A stretch of 59,931 nucleotides of DNA from Salinivibrio siamensis (lineage in GTDB: Bacteria > Pseudomonadota > Gammaproteobacteria > Enterobacterales > Vibrionaceae), in the NCBI RefSeq assembly GCF_001996005.1, contig NZ_MUFB01000011.1, positions 49,835 through 109,765 on the forward strand, in the 5' to 3' direction. Below the pieces are notes generated by a model. It searched no databases and was not told the DNA's origin. It was given only the letters and a program-made list of their open reading frames with translations. Shown here one piece after another: positions 37,491 to 46,690 of this stretch. The first letter of the stretch is position 1, and each line of letters starts with the position of its first letter. The position numbers and the translations under genes were made by a program.

Positions 37491-37818
37491 GACTGCTCTC
37501 CTGTGAACGCCAATAAATTTGCTACCAAGCCGATCCCCCATAATACGCGTACGACCAAGGTGTTACGAGTATCGCACATTTACCGCAACACAAGTGAAAA
37601 ACCGCCATATCGCGTCAATCAAACTGGTCGTTTTTTGCTCAATCGATCGTCTTGGGGTTGCTCTCCACGACTCACGCGTACTGCCGCCATTGCCTACAAA
37701 GAAATTAACGGGGTTATCCACAGGTACAGTAGATAACTTTACAATCCAAGCGCTAAATATAGTTCAGAGCGCACCATATCTAGTATGCATATGACAGCAT
37801 CCTGTTCCATAGACGAAA
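37491..37818. other. Intergenic region upstream of the unknown membrane protein
   Basis: 328 bases with no supported gene. It holds one perfect DnaA-box nonamer, TTATCCACA at 37714-37722, but no cluster of boxes or AT-rich repeats, so nothing suggests an origin. Confidence 0.4.
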
Positions 37819-38310
37819 CTAGCCTCGAAGTCGCTTAGGCCAGTCGAGAAAGCAAAGCTGTGCATGCGTATTCGCAACCTCTGTCCAGTGCTCGACGGGA
37901 TACTGCACCACCGCCACACCTGAGGTCGGCAAGTTATCCTTGGTCATCCCCACTCCATGTAAGTAATTGTTTAGTGCAGGGTTGTGGCCAATAATCATCG
38001 CCACATCTTGTTCTAACTCGAGTGCTTGGATGGTATGAATGATTGCCGATGCATGCTCACTGTATAACGTTTCCTCTAAAACAATGGGCGGCTTATCGGT
38101 CAGCGTTTGTGCCACCAGCACTGCCGTATCTTTCGCGCGTTGCGCTGTGCTGGTCACAATCGTTTGTGGCTGGTGCAACCAAGCATTCAAGCGCTCCGCC
38201 ATTTGCGGCGCTTGCCGAAATCCTCTCGGATTGAGCGGACGTTCGTGATCATCGAGGCTCGGATCATCCCAACTCGATTTTGCGTGGCGCATCAAAAATA
38301 CCGTTTTCAT
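37819..38310 (-). CDS. sixA: Phosphohistidine phosphatase SixA
   Basis: 163 residues from ATG 38310 (GGGAG upstream). Histidine-phosphatase fold with the RHG-type motif LMRHAKSSWDDPSLDDHERPLNPRG at the N-terminus and the second catalytic His in IIGHNPALNNYLHG near residue 100. SixA removes phosphate from histidines of phosphotransfer proteins, such as those of the nitrogen PTS or hybrid-kinase HPt domains. It stands alone, downstream of a cheV gene but beyond its terminator. Confidence 0.88.
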   Translation of the reverse strand: MKTVFLMRHAKSSWDDPSLDDHERPLNPRGFRQAPQMAERLNAWLHQPQTIVTSTAQRAKDTAVLVAQTLTDKPPIVLEETLYSEHASAIIHTIQALELEQDVAMIIGHNPALNNYLHGVGMTKDNLPTSGVAVVQYPVEHWTEVANTHAQLCFLDWPKRLRG

Positions 38311-38334
38311 CGTCACTCCCTCAATGTTCAATAA

Positions 38335-38362
38335 AAAAAGCGAGCCACGGCTCGCTTTTTGT
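38335..38362 (-). terminator. Rho-independent terminator after cheV
   Basis: Stem AAAAAGCGAGC (38335-38345), loop CACG, complement 38350-38360; read on the minus strand it runs into a row of T. Confidence 0.85.
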
Positions 38363-38383
38363 TTTCACTGGTGCCTAGGCGGT

Positions 38384-39328
38384 TTAACTCGCCACGACTT
38401 GGCGCAAACGCTCCTGCACCACATTGACCAAAAGGTCGGGCTGGAATTTAGAGATAAACTGATTACAGCCCACTTTTTCAACCATTGCCTCATTGAAGCT
38501 ACCGCTTAGTGAGGTGTTCAGTGCAATGTACAAATCACTCATCCGACTATCAGAGCGCACTTCGTGCGTCAGTTTATAACCGTCCATTTCCGGCATTTCC
38601 GCATCAGTGATCATAAGCAAAATTTCGTCACTCACGTTTTTGCCTTCATCGCACCAACTCTTGAGCAAATTCAGTGCTTCAGCACCATTTTTCTTGATGA
38701 TGCACTCAACGCCAAACTGCGACAAGGTTTCACTAACCTGCGCGCGCGCCGTGGATGAGTCATCGACAACCAGTACTCGCTGCCCTGTCATATAAGGGGT
38801 CAGTTGCGGGTCGAGGACATCTTCAGAAACGCCAACTTCATACGCAACGATCTCAGCCAGCACTTTTTCCACATCCACAATTTCCACTAAACGCGTTTGA
38901 CCATCAAAGTCTTGGCGAGTAATGGCCGTTAAGTAATTATTGCGTCCAGAGCTGGAAGGCGGCTCCATGATCTCATCCCAGCCCATGTTTTTGATATTGA
39001 TCACCTGCCCAACGAGGAACGCTTGGATGGTGCGGTTATATTCAGTCACGATAACGTTACATTCATCCGACATGCCTATCGAGCCCATGCCGATAGACTG
39101 ACGTAGGTCAATCACCGGAATAGATTTGCCGCGAATCATGGCAACGCCACGGATGTTCGGATGGGAGCCAGGCATTTGGTTGAGCTTTGGCACTTTGATG
39201 ACTTCACGTACTTTAAACACGTTGATGGCAAAAGGTTGGGTAGAGCCAAGGTAAAACATTAAAAGCTCGAGGCGGTTTTCACCCACCAATCGTGTCCGCG
39301 AATCTACCGAATCTAAAATATTGGTCAT
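38384..39328 (-). CDS. cheV: CheV chemotaxis coupling protein
   Basis: 314 residues, full length for CheV. CheW-like domain (15-160: ELLMFYLGSTQPFAINVFKVREVI, GVAMIRGKSIPVIDL) and receiver (183-312: RVLVVDDSSTARAQ, phosphoacceptor Asp242 in MITDAEMPEMDGY, and the conserved Lys in QFISKFQ). It should link receptors to CheA with phosphorylation-dependent tuning. Divergent from a second cheV at 39756; the two proteins differ clearly in sequence, so they are old paralogues. No cheA, cheY or receptor gene is next to them. Confidence 0.94.
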   Translation of the reverse strand: MTNILDSVDSRTRLVGENRLELLMFYLGSTQPFAINVFKVREVIKVPKLNQMPGSHPNIRGVAMIRGKSIPVIDLRQSIGMGSIGMSDECNVIVTEYNRTIQAFLVGQVINIKNMGWDEIMEPPSSSGRNNYLTAITRQDFDGQTRLVEIVDVEKVLAEIVAYEVGVSEDVLDPQLTPYMTGQRVLVVDDSSTARAQVSETLSQFGVECIIKKNGAEALNLLKSWCDEGKNVSDEILLMITDAEMPEMDGYKLTHEVRSDSRMSDLYIALNTSLSGSFNEAMVEKVGCNQFISKFQPDLLVNVVQERLRQVVAS

Positions 39329-39755
39329 AGTCTACTCAACCGTCGTGTTACTGCTCATTCGCATTTATCCGGACACGTAAATCCTTGCTAACGTGCCTCA
39401 ATGTTGGGGCTTTTGTGTCGCGTTGCACTGAGACTTTCAAGTACCGAGACAAAAAGCGTGTTCTTTCTTATTTTAGGTAAGATACAGCCACAGGCAACCT
39501 CTTTGCAGAAGGTGACGCCTAAATGACTGGCTCACTTAGCCTATATCTTTCGCTATCTTAGCAAAAACCGTGACCTAAAAGCGTGGTATACACCACGTTT
39601 AAATGAGACTATCAATAAGTTTCAAATGTGAGACAATGGCAGGCAAAAGTTTTATCTTTTCACCCATTAGCCCTATCCTTGGGGTAAGAATAGGTGTTTA
39701 GAGACAACACTGTTACCCTAATCAGAAGACTGACGATAACACGCAGAGTGATGCT
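39329..39755. other. Divergent intergenic region between two cheV genes
   Basis: 427 bases. Contains an inverted repeat CGTGGT-ATAC-ACCACG (39582-39597) near the middle and an imperfect hairpin around CCTATCCTT/AAGAATAGG (39672-39695) in the leader of the rightward cheV. I did not find a clear sigma-28 chemotaxis promoter. Confidence 0.45.
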
Positions 39756-40685
39756 ATGAAGAGCAAAGCGAATCAAGCACAAGGCATGTTGATGTTCCGC
39801 CTCACCGCCACCCAATCTTTCGCGATTGGCACGTTGAAGGTACGAGAAATCATTCCTTTTCAGCCGCTCACGGATTTGCCGGGATCTCACCCAACGGTGA
39901 TCGGAACCACTAGCTTCCGTGGCATCGCAACCCCTGTCATTGATATGGCAAAAGCGATTGGCTACAAACCCGTGGCCAAGTCAGAATGGGAGTCTTGCTA
40001 CATTATCGTGACCGATTGTCAGCGCCGGGTGATGGGTTTTTTGGTCCGTGGAATCGACAAGATTAGCGAGTGCGATTGGCGTTCTATTTCAGAGCCACCG
40101 GAAACCTTAGGAACACGCGCGTTTCTTACCGGCGTGATGAACATCGACGACAAGTTGGTGCAACTGCTTGATGTTGAATACATTATGGAGCACATTTTCC
40201 CCTCTGATCCTGACAAGCTGCACCCCATCTTAGCCGACGTCGATCGTGAGAAACTCAAACCCATGAATATCCTCTTGGTCGATGACTCATTGACGGCGAG
40301 ACGGCAATTATCAGAGGCGCTTGATAGTATAAACATCCCCTACTTTGTCACCAATAACGGCCTAGAAGCGCTGCAAATGATGAAAAATGCCGCCTCAGCC
40401 GGCAAGCCATTTGATATTATTGTTAGCGATATCGAAATGCCTGGGATTGATGGCTATGAGCTAGCCTTTGAAATCCGCAGCGACGATAAACTGGCGGAAG
40501 CTTACTTGATATTACACACCTCGCTATCAAGTGATATCAGTGTCGACCGTGCCAAACAAGTCGGGGCGCACGAAGCACTGACGAAATTCGATGCCACTGA
40601 GCTAGTGCAAGCCATGTTGCGCGGCGCGATGATGAAAACATCCGGTTCATCGGTCAAGCTCGAGGGCAGCCCAACCGACTACTGA
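39756..40685 (+). CDS. cheV: CheV chemotaxis coupling protein
   Basis: 309 residues. CheW-like domain (10-150: MLMFRLTATQSFAIGTLKVREIIPF, TTSFRGIATPVIDMA) and receiver (170-300: NILLVDDSLTARRQ, Asp225 in IVSDIEMPGIDGYEL, Lys in EALTKFD). The second of a divergent cheV pair and third in the window. Multiple CheV proteins are usual in vibrios, each probably serving a subset of receptors. Confidence 0.94.
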   Translation: MKSKANQAQGMLMFRLTATQSFAIGTLKVREIIPFQPLTDLPGSHPTVIGTTSFRGIATPVIDMAKAIGYKPVAKSEWESCYIIVTDCQRRVMGFLVRGIDKISECDWRSISEPPETLGTRAFLTGVMNIDDKLVQLLDVEYIMEHIFPSDPDKLHPILADVDREKLKPMNILLVDDSLTARRQLSEALDSINIPYFVTNNGLEALQMMKNAASAGKPFDIIVSDIEMPGIDGYELAFEIRSDDKLAEAYLILHTSLSSDISVDRAKQVGAHEALTKFDATELVQAMLRGAMMKTSGSSVKLEGSPTDY

Positions 40686-40961
40686 GCGTGATTACCACGT
40701 TATCGGTGAGCCTTGATATGTGTCATGACACTGTCAATGCTCACCTGTTATCGTTGCCACCATCAATCAGCGAAGAAGGTAGGGTGACGGTTTAGCCAGC
40801 TAATGAGGTTGTTGATAAACTGGCCTCACAGTGTCTTTTCTTCACCCGCCTTTTTCATTCAAGTGTTTAAAAACTCCTCACTTCAAGCGCGAAAAGACTG
40901 GGTTTGCGGCAGCGCTTGTGGTTTAATTTTTTCATACTTCAAAAGATAGAAGGCGACTACT

Positions 40962-41267
40962 ATGACCAGCGTATACGAGATCGTTAAGCACTCACGACAA
41001 AAGAACAAACTGAAGCGCGAAATCCAGGACAACGACAAGAAAATCCGCGACAACCAAAAGCGGGTGGTGCTGTTAGAAAACTTGCTCGACTACATCCAGC
41101 CAGAGATGTCCTATGAAGAGATCGTGGAGATCATCAAAAACATGAAAGGCGATTACGAAGATCGCGTTGATGACCACATCATCAAAAATGCGGAAATTTC
41201 TAAGCAGCGCCGTGAAATCAGCCGCACTATCAAAGAACTAACTAAACAAAGCAAGGGCGGCAAATAA
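40962..41267 (+). CDS. Small coiled-coil protein of unknown function
   Basis: 101 residues, strongly charged, no signal peptide or membrane segment. Residues about 12-45 ([32 protein letters not shown]) and 75-98 form two coiled-coil helices around a short acidic linker ([26 protein letters not shown]), suggesting an antiparallel helical hairpin. I do not recognise a named family, though I think similar proteins occur in vibrios. It has its own terminator, and it lies downstream of cheV with 276 bases between. Confidence 0.75.
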   Translation: MTSVYEIVKHSRQKNKLKREIQDNDKKIRDNQKRVVLLENLLDYIQPEMSYEEIVEIIKNMKGDYEDRVDDHIIKNAEISKQRREISRTIKELTKQSKGGK

Positions 41268-41315
41268 GCCCACATTAAGGAATGTCTCGTCCTAAAATAG
41301 GTTGACAGTTCTTAG

Positions 41316-41341
41316 GCCAGCTCCAGTAGCTGGCTTTTTTG
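41316..41341 (+). terminator. Rho-independent terminator after the coiled-coil gene
   Basis: Stem GCCAGCT (41316-41322), loop CCAGT, AGCTGGC (41328-41334), then six T. Confidence 0.9.
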
Positions 41342-41548
41342 ATGGATTTCTTCATAGCTTCCAGATGTTACCCCTCTTCAGTCATTCCCTACCGCGTTAG
41401 CTTGTGCCAAACGATTTGTCGACGTACGGATATCACTAGACACAGGCTTATTTAGTCACTGCGTTTTTATACTCTTTTTTCAAGAGGCTAGATTACATGC
41501 ATCAATCCAACTATCTATGTATTGACAATCAGGTTACATATCAATAAT

Positions 41549-41567
41549 CATAATGATATCCATTATC
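41549..41567. promoter_or_regulatory. Fur box upstream of the IutA-like receptor
   Basis: CATAATGATATCCATTATC matches 16 of 19 positions of the Fur consensus and is flanked by further similar sequence (ATCATAATG, CATTATCATTTG), about 90 bases before the start codon. Confidence 0.88.
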
Positions 41568-41658
41568 ATTTGATACTGGAAAAAGGTAGTGACGTAGACG
41601 TATCTGCAGGGAGGCAGCCTCACTATGCCCTGCAGGGTTGTAACGTATAAGGATAATT

Positions 41659-43947
41659 ATGAACACCAAAAAAGCAGTCAGCTTTTCGCTCTCACCGCTG
41701 GCGTTAGTGATCAGTGCCCATCTCGCCCACGCCGCCCCTTCTGCGGCCAATACCGAAACCATCATTGTCACCGGCAGTAAAATTCAAACCACGATCGCCG
41801 ATTCAGCCAGCACCAACTGGGTGATCACCAATGAAGAATTAACCCGTGAAATTCAAGGCGGTGAGTCATTAAAAGGGGCACTAGGAAAGCTGATCCCAAG
41901 CTTTGACTTTGGCAGCACCAACGCACGTACCAACGCCTCACAGAATTTACGTGGCCGCAGCGCGCAAATCATGATTGATGGCGTGGCATTGAATGCCGCT
42001 CGCACCATTAGCCGCCAACTGGATAGTATCGACCCCTTTAATGTCGCCCGTGTTGAGGTACTGTCAGGCGCGACCTCCATTTATGGCGCGGGCGCAACCG
42101 GCGGTATTATCAATATCATCACCAAACGAGGTGAAGCAGGCGATGCGCAACTCGAGGTGCAGACTGGCGTCACCACTGGGTTTAACAACAGCGAAGACCT
42201 GACCAAGAAAGCCGCAGTCGCGGTATCCGGCGGCAGTGAAACCTTGCAAGGGCGCTTATCCGTGGCGTATGAAGGTAAAGGTGCGGCCTACGACGGCAAT
42301 GGCGATCCTATTTTGCCCGATGTCACCCAAACTGATACCCAATTCAATGACAGCATTGATGTAATGGGTAACTTAGATTACAGCCCTGACGACGAACAGC
42401 ACCTTTCCCTGACTGCACAATACTATAACAGTCAGCAAGATACGGATTATGGGATTGATTACGGGCCTAAAACATCCGTTCCTGTAGGCAATATCTATCC
42501 GGATTACGCTGGATATGGCGATGTAGAATTATATGCTGGCTTGATAGACTCATCTTATTTGAAGCGCTCGGACGGATTAGTGTTAAGCGAGCAGCCTTTT
42601 ACCGAAAGGTTGATGCTTAACACTCAATATAGTCACGCTAATGTCGCTGGTCACTCCCTTTTGGCTCAAGTCTATTACCGCGAAGAGACATTCGGGAACT
42701 TTCCCTTTCCAATGATTTCCGAGTCATTCAAGCAAAAAGTTGATTACGCTCTTTCTGGTGATATATCAGCTCCCACACTAGCATTCGGTGCCTCAGAGCA
42801 GAGCAATGACGTACTAGGCGGAAAGCTGCTGCTACAAAAAGACTTTACTCAGGCCACACTGAACTATGGTGTGGACTATTCGCATGAGACCTTTAGTGCG
42901 TTTCAACGTATCTACGACCCATCAGTTAGTGCAACGAGCCAAGGGTTGAGCTTTAAGCACAAAGCAAATATCGATCGTTATCCTGACTTCACCACACAAA
43001 ATATCGGGGTCTTCAGCCAAATTGATTGGGCAATCACAGATAAAACTAACTTGTTCGCTGGCATTCGCTATCAAAATACTGAGTATGATGGTGATAGTTT
43101 TGTCAGTGTATATAAGCAACTCGCTACCCTGCTAGACGGAAAACCGCAGGCAGAAGCTATCCCTGGCGGTAAAGCGGATAAAGATATCTGGCTCTTTAAT
43201 GCCGGAATTAAATATGACCTTACTGACAAGCAACAAGTATGGGCAAACTTTAGCCAAGGCTTCAATATGCCCGATCCCAGTAAGTTTTACGGCTACGGCT
43301 CATACTCTGGCTCTGCTTTAGATGATTACGTTAGCGTCAGTAATGTAGGCCTCGATGGTCAAAAAATAGACTCTTACGAGCTAGGGTGGCGCCTAAGCAA
43401 TGCATCATTTAACACTCAGTTATCTGCGTACTATTCACTTTCTGACAAAACCTACAAATACTCCAATACACAGCTCGAGCTAGATAACAATGAACAACGT
43501 ATTTATGGCTTAGAAGGTCAAGTCAACTACTATATTTCTGATAATTGGTACTCTCGCTTGCAAGGCCATCTTGTCGAAAGTGAGGAAAAAGATAAAGGCA
43601 CATGGAAAGACCTGAGTATCTACACCGCCAGCCCATCAACGGCGATGGCAGCGATCGGATACGATAACTTCGATTGGGGCACTGAGCTTAACCTGCAACA
43701 TGTTGGTGACTTATCAGATAAAGAGGGTGATCGCCTCGAGGGCTATGAACTTGTCGGTCTCAATGGTTACTACACCTTGCCAGTCGGTCAAATTAACTTT
43801 GGTATCCAAAATCTACTGGATAAAGATTACCTAACTATTTGGAGTCAAAAGGCACAAAAAGTCTATAGCCCAAGTATTCCAGCGGATCTAGTCACCTATC
43901 AAGGCGTTGGCCGCACCTTTAGCTTAAGCTACAGCGCCACGTTCTAA
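41659..43947 (+). CDS. iutA: TonB-dependent siderophore receptor, IutA (aerobactin) family
   Basis: 762 residues. Signal peptide 1-26 (ending AHA), TonB box ETIIVTG near residue 32, plug with TNWVITNEELTREIQGGESL, NLRGRSAQIMIDGVALNAARTISRQLDSIDPFNVARVEVLSGATSIYGAGATGGIINIITKRG, and a barrel ending ...TFSLSYSATF. Many blocks follow E. coli IutA, including AAYDGNGDPIL, NAGIKYDLTDKQQVWANFSQGFNMPDPSKFYG and SYELGWRLSNASFNTQLSAYYSLSDK. The ligand is therefore probably a hydroxamate-citrate siderophore such as aerobactin. No siderophore synthesis genes are near, so it may be for foreign siderophores. By eye the barrel part from about 42450 to 43620 is AT-richer than the plug. Confidence 0.85.
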   Translation: MNTKKAVSFSLSPLALVISAHLAHAAPSAANTETIIVTGSKIQTTIADSASTNWVITNEELTREIQGGESLKGALGKLIPSFDFGSTNARTNASQNLRGRSAQIMIDGVALNAARTISRQLDSIDPFNVARVEVLSGATSIYGAGATGGIINIITKRGEAGDAQLEVQTGVTTGFNNSEDLTKKAAVAVSGGSETLQGRLSVAYEGKGAAYDGNGDPILPDVTQTDTQFNDSIDVMGNLDYSPDDEQHLSLTAQYYNSQQDTDYGIDYGPKTSVPVGNIYPDYAGYGDVELYAGLIDSSYLKRSDGLVLSEQPFTERLMLNTQYSHANVAGHSLLAQVYYREETFGNFPFPMISESFKQKVDYALSGDISAPTLAFGASEQSNDVLGGKLLLQKDFTQATLNYGVDYSHETFSAFQRIYDPSVSATSQGLSFKHKANIDRYPDFTTQNIGVFSQIDWAITDKTNLFAGIRYQNTEYDGDSFVSVYKQLATLLDGKPQAEAIPGGKADKDIWLFNAGIKYDLTDKQQVWANFSQGFNMPDPSKFYGYGSYSGSALDDYVSVSNVGLDGQKIDSYELGWRLSNASFNTQLSAYYSLSDKTYKYSNTQLELDNNEQRIYGLEGQVNYYISDNWYSRLQGHLVESEEKDKGTWKDLSIYTASPSTAMAAIGYDNFDWGTELNLQHVGDLSDKEGDRLEGYELVGLNGYYTLPVGQINFGIQNLLDKDYLTIWSQKAQKVYSPSIPADLVTYQGVGRTFSLSYSATF

Positions 43948-44224
43948 TTATGTTCCTTTTCGCGCCCAGTCCTCGCTGGGCGCCTGGACGTTGCAGCTTC
44001 CCGATTTTCCCACCAATACCCTCACCCACTGACACCCCGTCGTCTGTCATTAAGGACGACAGCTCGCTGTGGATATCGCTGCCGTTTCGTCCCAAATAAG
44101 AAAAGCGCGTGGTGTGATTACAATGTGATTTCATTGGCTTAATCACGCTTCATTGCGTGGCAAGGGATGAAGTCAGTAACTACACTGTCTGGTAGTTCAT
44201 CAATCACATTGCGAGAAAGAATGA

Positions 44225-45043
44225 ATGAAAGTCATTTTGCTGTCTTTTTTACTCAGCATTACCCTCGTTAGCCACGCTCACGCAAGAGACATTACCTTTG
44301 GTATCGTGCCACAGCAATCTGCAATTACATTGGCTAACAACTGGGGTCCAATTTTAAAGTACGTCTCTCAACAATCGGGGTACAACCTTGTCTTTCGTAC
44401 TGCCAAAGACATTCCCGAATTCGAAGGACGTGTGCTCACCGGTGAATATGATGTCGCTTACATGAATCCTTACCACTATACGGTTTTCCATCAAAAACCT
44501 GGCTACCAAGCATTTGCGAAGCAAAAAGATAAGCGGATTCACGGTATTTTAGTCGTCAAAAAAGACGCGTCCATTTCCTCACTTGAAGCGCTCGATGGCA
44601 AGCGCTTAGCGTTTCCTTCACCGGCCGCGTTTGCCGCCAGTGTGGTGCCTCGTGCCGCGCTGAAAAATCAAGGCATAAACATTACACCGCAATATGTCTC
44701 GTCTCATGACTCCGTTTATTTAAACGTTGCGCGAGATTTCTTTATTGCCGGTGGTGGCATTGAACGGACGTTTAATAATACCGATCCCGAGGTTAGCAAA
44801 CAGTTACGAGTATTATGGAAAACCCCTGGCTACACACCTCATGCGTTCGCATTTCATCCCGACCTTGACCCTCAAGTCGCCAATGCGATTAAAGCGGCCT
44901 TTCTCTCCCTCAATAACAGTGAAAAGGGCCAAACGCTGCTGGGAAATATCAGTTTTAAAGGGATAGAGCCAGCGCAGAACGAGGATTGGGACGATGTAAG
45001 AGCGTTAAACATTACGCTGTTGCAACACTTATTGAGTGACTAG
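44225..45043 (+). CDS. PhnD-like periplasmic binding protein, probable sensor subunit
   Basis: 272 residues. Signal peptide 1-20 (ending HAHA). Matches the phosphate/phosphonate-type (PhnD) binding-protein family: ITFGIVPQQSAITLANNWGPILKYVSQQSGYNLVFRTAKDIPEFEGRVLTGEYDVAYMNPYHYT, then GKRLAFPSPAAFAASVVPRAAL. A membrane histidine kinase begins three bases after its stop and no transporter genes exist, so it more likely presents its ligand to that kinase than to a permease. Ligand unknown: phosphonate, phosphite or an unrelated anion are all possible in this family. Confidence 0.86.
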   Translation: MKVILLSFLLSITLVSHAHARDITFGIVPQQSAITLANNWGPILKYVSQQSGYNLVFRTAKDIPEFEGRVLTGEYDVAYMNPYHYTVFHQKPGYQAFAKQKDKRIHGILVVKKDASISSLEALDGKRLAFPSPAAFAASVVPRAALKNQGINITPQYVSSHDSVYLNVARDFFIAGGGIERTFNNTDPEVSKQLRVLWKTPGYTPHAFAFHPDLDPQVANAIKAAFLSLNNSEKGQTLLGNISFKGIEPAQNEDWDDVRALNITLLQHLLSD

Positions 45044-45046
45044 CCC

Positions 45047-46681
45047 ATGTCCTTACGATTAAAGACCATCTTAGGTGTCGCCCTGATTGAGGCGATCCTG
45101 TTGGCGATTCTGCTGACATTGACTCTCAACTATTTAGAAACCACCAACTACCAAGGGCTCAACCAACGTGCCAGTTCAACAACCCAGTTATTCGCTTCCA
45201 CGGTAAAAAATGCGGTGTTATCGTTCGATCTCGCCACTGTTGACTCCTTTACTCAAGAGCTACTCCATAACAGCGATATTATGTATGTCGCGGTTGTAGG
45301 CGATAACGGAAGCGTCCTATCATCAGCCGGGGACCTTCCTGATTCTTTCAATACAGACATTCTTGAGATGAATGCACAGTCCGTCACGGATGGACTGTAT
45401 GATGTACGCGCGACCATTTCTGAGTCGAACATTGAGTTTGGATCGGTCTGGATTGGCTTTGACTTAACAGGCCTATTGAGCCAGATACAAGATGCCAAAA
45501 ACTGGAGCATGCTCATTGTGCTGGGCGAGATGCTGTTAGTGGCCTTATTCTCTTATCTATTGGGGAGCTATCTCACCCAGCGCTTATCAGAGCTTAAAAA
45601 CGCCGCCGATACTATCGCCAGTGGCAAAAGAAACGTTCACATTTCAACCCACGGCAAAGATGAACTGGCCAGTGTGGCTACCGCGTTTACCAATATGATT
45701 CAAGCATTGCGTGATTCCGAAAACAAAACCGAGACCTACCAAAAGCGGTTAGAGGAAGCGAATCAATCGCTGGAAACCAAGGTGGCGCGACGTACCGCTG
45801 ACCTGGTGCAATCGAATGAACAGCTACGCGAGATAAATCATCAACTCAAGCAAACGCAGGAGAAGCTGGTCGAAAGCGAGAAAATGGCCTCGATTGGGAC
45901 CATGGCGGCAGGAGTTGCTCATGAGATCAATAACCCCATCGGCGTGGTGAAAAGTAACCTTCAAATGTGTCAAGAGTATCTCGAGACCTATCAAAAGTGG
46001 ACAGATATTGCCGAGCGAGTTGTTCACCAATCAGAGCCAATTGAGACCCTCACTCGCTGGAAACAACGTCACTTCGTGGATGACATCTACGATGATTTCA
46101 GTGATAGCCTTGCCGATGCTAACGACTGTGTGCAGCGCGTGATCAATATTGTTTCCGCCTTACAGCAGTACTCCAGTTATAATCAACAAACACGCCAACA
46201 CTTTCAAAGCGTTGAAATCTTTGCGGTGATTGATGAGGCGCTGAATACCCTGTCTCCACCCAAGAATATCAACATATCTATTGCTGCCAGTATCTATCAA
46301 CTTCCTCCAGTGATGGGCCGCCATGACGAACTGGTCATGCTGTTTAAAGAAGTGCTCAAAAATGCACTTCAAGCTTGTGAACGCGGTCATGCAACGATGA
46401 CACATCATATTGACGTAGCCGGTATGGAGAATGACGATTTGTGCACCATCACGGTGAAAGACTCAGGACCAGGGCTACCTCAAGATGACAGCCACCGTGT
46501 TTACGATCCCTTCTTCACCACCTTGCCCGTTGGACAAGGTATGGGGCTCGGGTTGACCTATGCCTATGATATTGTTCGCCATCATCAAGGGACGATACAG
46601 CTTACTTCAACCGCGGACGGCACCACAGCGACCATCGCACTCGTGCGTCAGGTCACTCATGCAGCGGCGAATAATGCTTAA
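45047..46681 (+). CDS. Membrane histidine kinase paired with the PhnD-like protein
   Basis: 544 residues. Membrane segments about 7-29 and 155-177 enclose a periplasmic sensor domain; a HAMP domain (about 178-230) and a coiled coil (225-280) follow. The phosphorylation site is His292 in MAAGVAHEINNPIG. The ATPase domain has the N box NALQACE, DSGPGLP, FFTTLPVGQGMGLGLTYAYDIV. NtrB-like subtype. No receiver domain of its own. The convergent operon, starting nine bases after its stop on the other strand, offers two receiver proteins as partners, although their own kinase is present as well. Confidence 0.9.
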   Translation: MSLRLKTILGVALIEAILLAILLTLTLNYLETTNYQGLNQRASSTTQLFASTVKNAVLSFDLATVDSFTQELLHNSDIMYVAVVGDNGSVLSSAGDLPDSFNTDILEMNAQSVTDGLYDVRATISESNIEFGSVWIGFDLTGLLSQIQDAKNWSMLIVLGEMLLVALFSYLLGSYLTQRLSELKNAADTIASGKRNVHISTHGKDELASVATAFTNMIQALRDSENKTETYQKRLEEANQSLETKVARRTADLVQSNEQLREINHQLKQTQEKLVESEKMASIGTMAAGVAHEINNPIGVVKSNLQMCQEYLETYQKWTDIAERVVHQSEPIETLTRWKQRHFVDDIYDDFSDSLADANDCVQRVINIVSALQQYSSYNQQTRQHFQSVEIFAVIDEALNTLSPPKNINISIAASIYQLPPVMGRHDELVMLFKEVLKNALQACERGHATMTHHIDVAGMENDDLCTITVKDSGPGLPQDDSHRVYDPFFTTLPVGQGMGLGLTYAYDIVRHHQGTIQLTSTADGTTATIALVRQVTHAAANNA

Positions 46682-46690
46682 TCACTGCCG

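Larger units (their letters stand above)
41268..41658. other. Intergenic region before the IutA-like gene
   Basis: 391 bases holding the terminator above, the Fur box (41549-41567) and a TTGACA hexamer at 41522-41527 that may be a -35 element. No gene is supported. Confidence 0.5.

Noticed and set aside
37714-37722. Perfect DnaA-box nonamer TTATCCACA
   Set aside because: A single copy without neighbouring boxes, AT-rich 13-mers or dnaA/dnaN genes; expected by chance at this frequency.
43962-43983. GC hairpin GCGCCCAG/CTGGGCGC after the IutA-like gene as a terminator
   Set aside because: A perfect eight-base stem but no T run follows on the plus strand, so I did not call it.
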